Positions 5,167 to 5,596 of a DNA stretch of 5,596 nt are shown one piece after another; the first letter of the stretch is position 1; every line of letters starts with the position of its first letter. Below the pieces are notes generated by a model. That model did not search any database. It saw nothing but the letters and a program-made list of their open reading frames with translations, and had not been told where the DNA came from. The stretch comes from Pyrobaculum sp. (GTDB lineage Archaea > Thermoproteota > Thermoprotei > Thermoproteales > Thermoproteaceae). A program made the position numbers and the translations under genes. The stretch is taken from NCBI GenBank assembly GCA_009903905.1, contig WYEI01000208.1:1-5596 (forward strand), in the 5' to 3' direction.

Positions 5167-5596
5167 TGACGGGTGGCTTTTGAATACGCGGCCTCCGCTA
5201 TGTCTGCTGCGAAGCCCACTATGGAGGCGGCTTCGTGCATCACCGCGGCAGCCTGGGGGCATATCTGTTGCAGGGTTTCTCTAGCCAGGTCTGCGCGTTG
5301 CACCAGCACGGCTAGCGCTTTGTTCGCGTCGTTGCTGTAGAAGGCGTTGAAGGCGTCTTGCATGAAGCGGTACACCTTCTTGAAGACCTCTGTAGCCTCT
5401 GCGGCGCATTTTATCTCGTTTTGTAGGTAGTAGTTCGTGGCGCGGTCTATGGCGTCGCCTATATGTTCAAGGTTTTTTATCGTTATGACGTAGTCCACAT
5501 AGTGTTCGGGTCTCTGGGCGATGTTCCTCTTCACCGTCCTGAGGGAGAAGAAGTAGAGCCTGTCAAGCTGGTCGTCCAGCCTCAGGATCTCCTCGG
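5163..5596 (-). CDS. PhoU-like domain protein, N-terminus outside the window
   Basis: The frame stays open from the TGA at 5163-5165 to the window edge; the GTG at 5534 is internal, because the 20 codons before it also read as family sequence (EEILRLDDQLDRLYFFSLR). The visible 143 residues are all-helical and match a PhoU three-helix bundle: the LDDQLDRLYFF stretch, then VITIKNLEHIGDAIDRATNYY, which holds the acidic ExxxD-type metal-binding pattern, then two further long helices. PhoU proteins regulate phosphate uptake and signalling; archaeal forms often carry an N-terminal AbrB-type DNA-binding domain, which would lie beyond base 5596 if present. The stop overlaps the start of the DUF1614 gene by 4 bases, so the two are probably one operon. 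The family call is good; the full domain layout cannot be seen. Confidence 0.8.
   Translation of the reverse strand, partial: EEILRLDDQLDRLYFFSLRTVKRNIAQRPEHYVDYVITIKNLEHIGDAIDRATNYYLQNEIKCAAEATEVFKKVYRFMQDAFNAFYSNDANKALAVLVQRADLARETLQQICPQAAAVMHEAASIVGFAADIAEAAYSKATRQ

Noticed and set aside
5167..5262. A 32-residue N-terminal extension of the DUF1614 protein
   Set aside because: It overlaps the PhoU-like coding sequence in another frame and is arginine-rich and unlike the family; the ATGA overlap at 5163-5166 gives a natural start.
1..5596. CRISPR array, insertion sequence or attachment site
   Set aside because: I saw no regularly spaced repeats, transposase or integrase sequence, terminal inverted repeats or tRNA gene.

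Overview
The window looks like chromosome from a hyperthermophilic crenarchaeon of the Thermoproteales, most probably Pyrobaculum or a close relative. The signs are an archaeal-type SRP RNA with an extremely GC-rich sequence, an archaeal-type riboflavin synthase, TATA boxes placed for leaderless transcripts, GTG starts, and tightly overlapping genes. The genus is an inference from style; I could not run a search.

Layout, left to right. The first ~190 bases are the 3' part of the SRP (7S) RNA on the + strand, cut by the window edge; helices 5, 6 and 8 can be folded by eye. Converging on it is a minus-strand pair: a two-TM, cysteine-rich protein of unknown function (1066-1620), whose end overlaps the start of a CPBP (CAAX/ABI) intramembrane metalloprotease (231-1073). 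Next comes a short + strand gene (1744-2033) that reads as one protein only if a one-base frameshift near 1866-1926 is corrected; its restored stop codon overlaps the stop of the next, convergent gene.

The centre is a compact minus-strand operon, 3738 to 2028: a NikR-like ribbon-helix-helix metal regulator, a JAMM/MPN metalloprotease and an M24 prolidase-type aminopeptidase, joined by 4-base stop/start overlaps. Divergent from it is riboflavin synthase ribC (3784-4242). A single TATA element at 3758-3765 lies about 22-25 bp from both start codons and probably serves both directions.

The stretch from 4243 to 4473 is very AT-rich at first and then GC-rich. It holds two TATA-like elements, a possible 26-codon leaderless microprotein, a T-rich tract, and a strong 14-bp-stem hairpin that may be a small RNA or a 3'-end structure. 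The right end is a minus-strand pair: a PhoU-like protein (5' end outside the window) overlapping a DUF1614 membrane protein by ATGA.

Most of this is ordinary, dense archaeal genome. The points most worth a second look are the candidate small RNA and microprotein between ribC and the DUF1614 gene, the frameshifted gene, the shared promoter, and the two function-unknown membrane proteins coupled to known partners.
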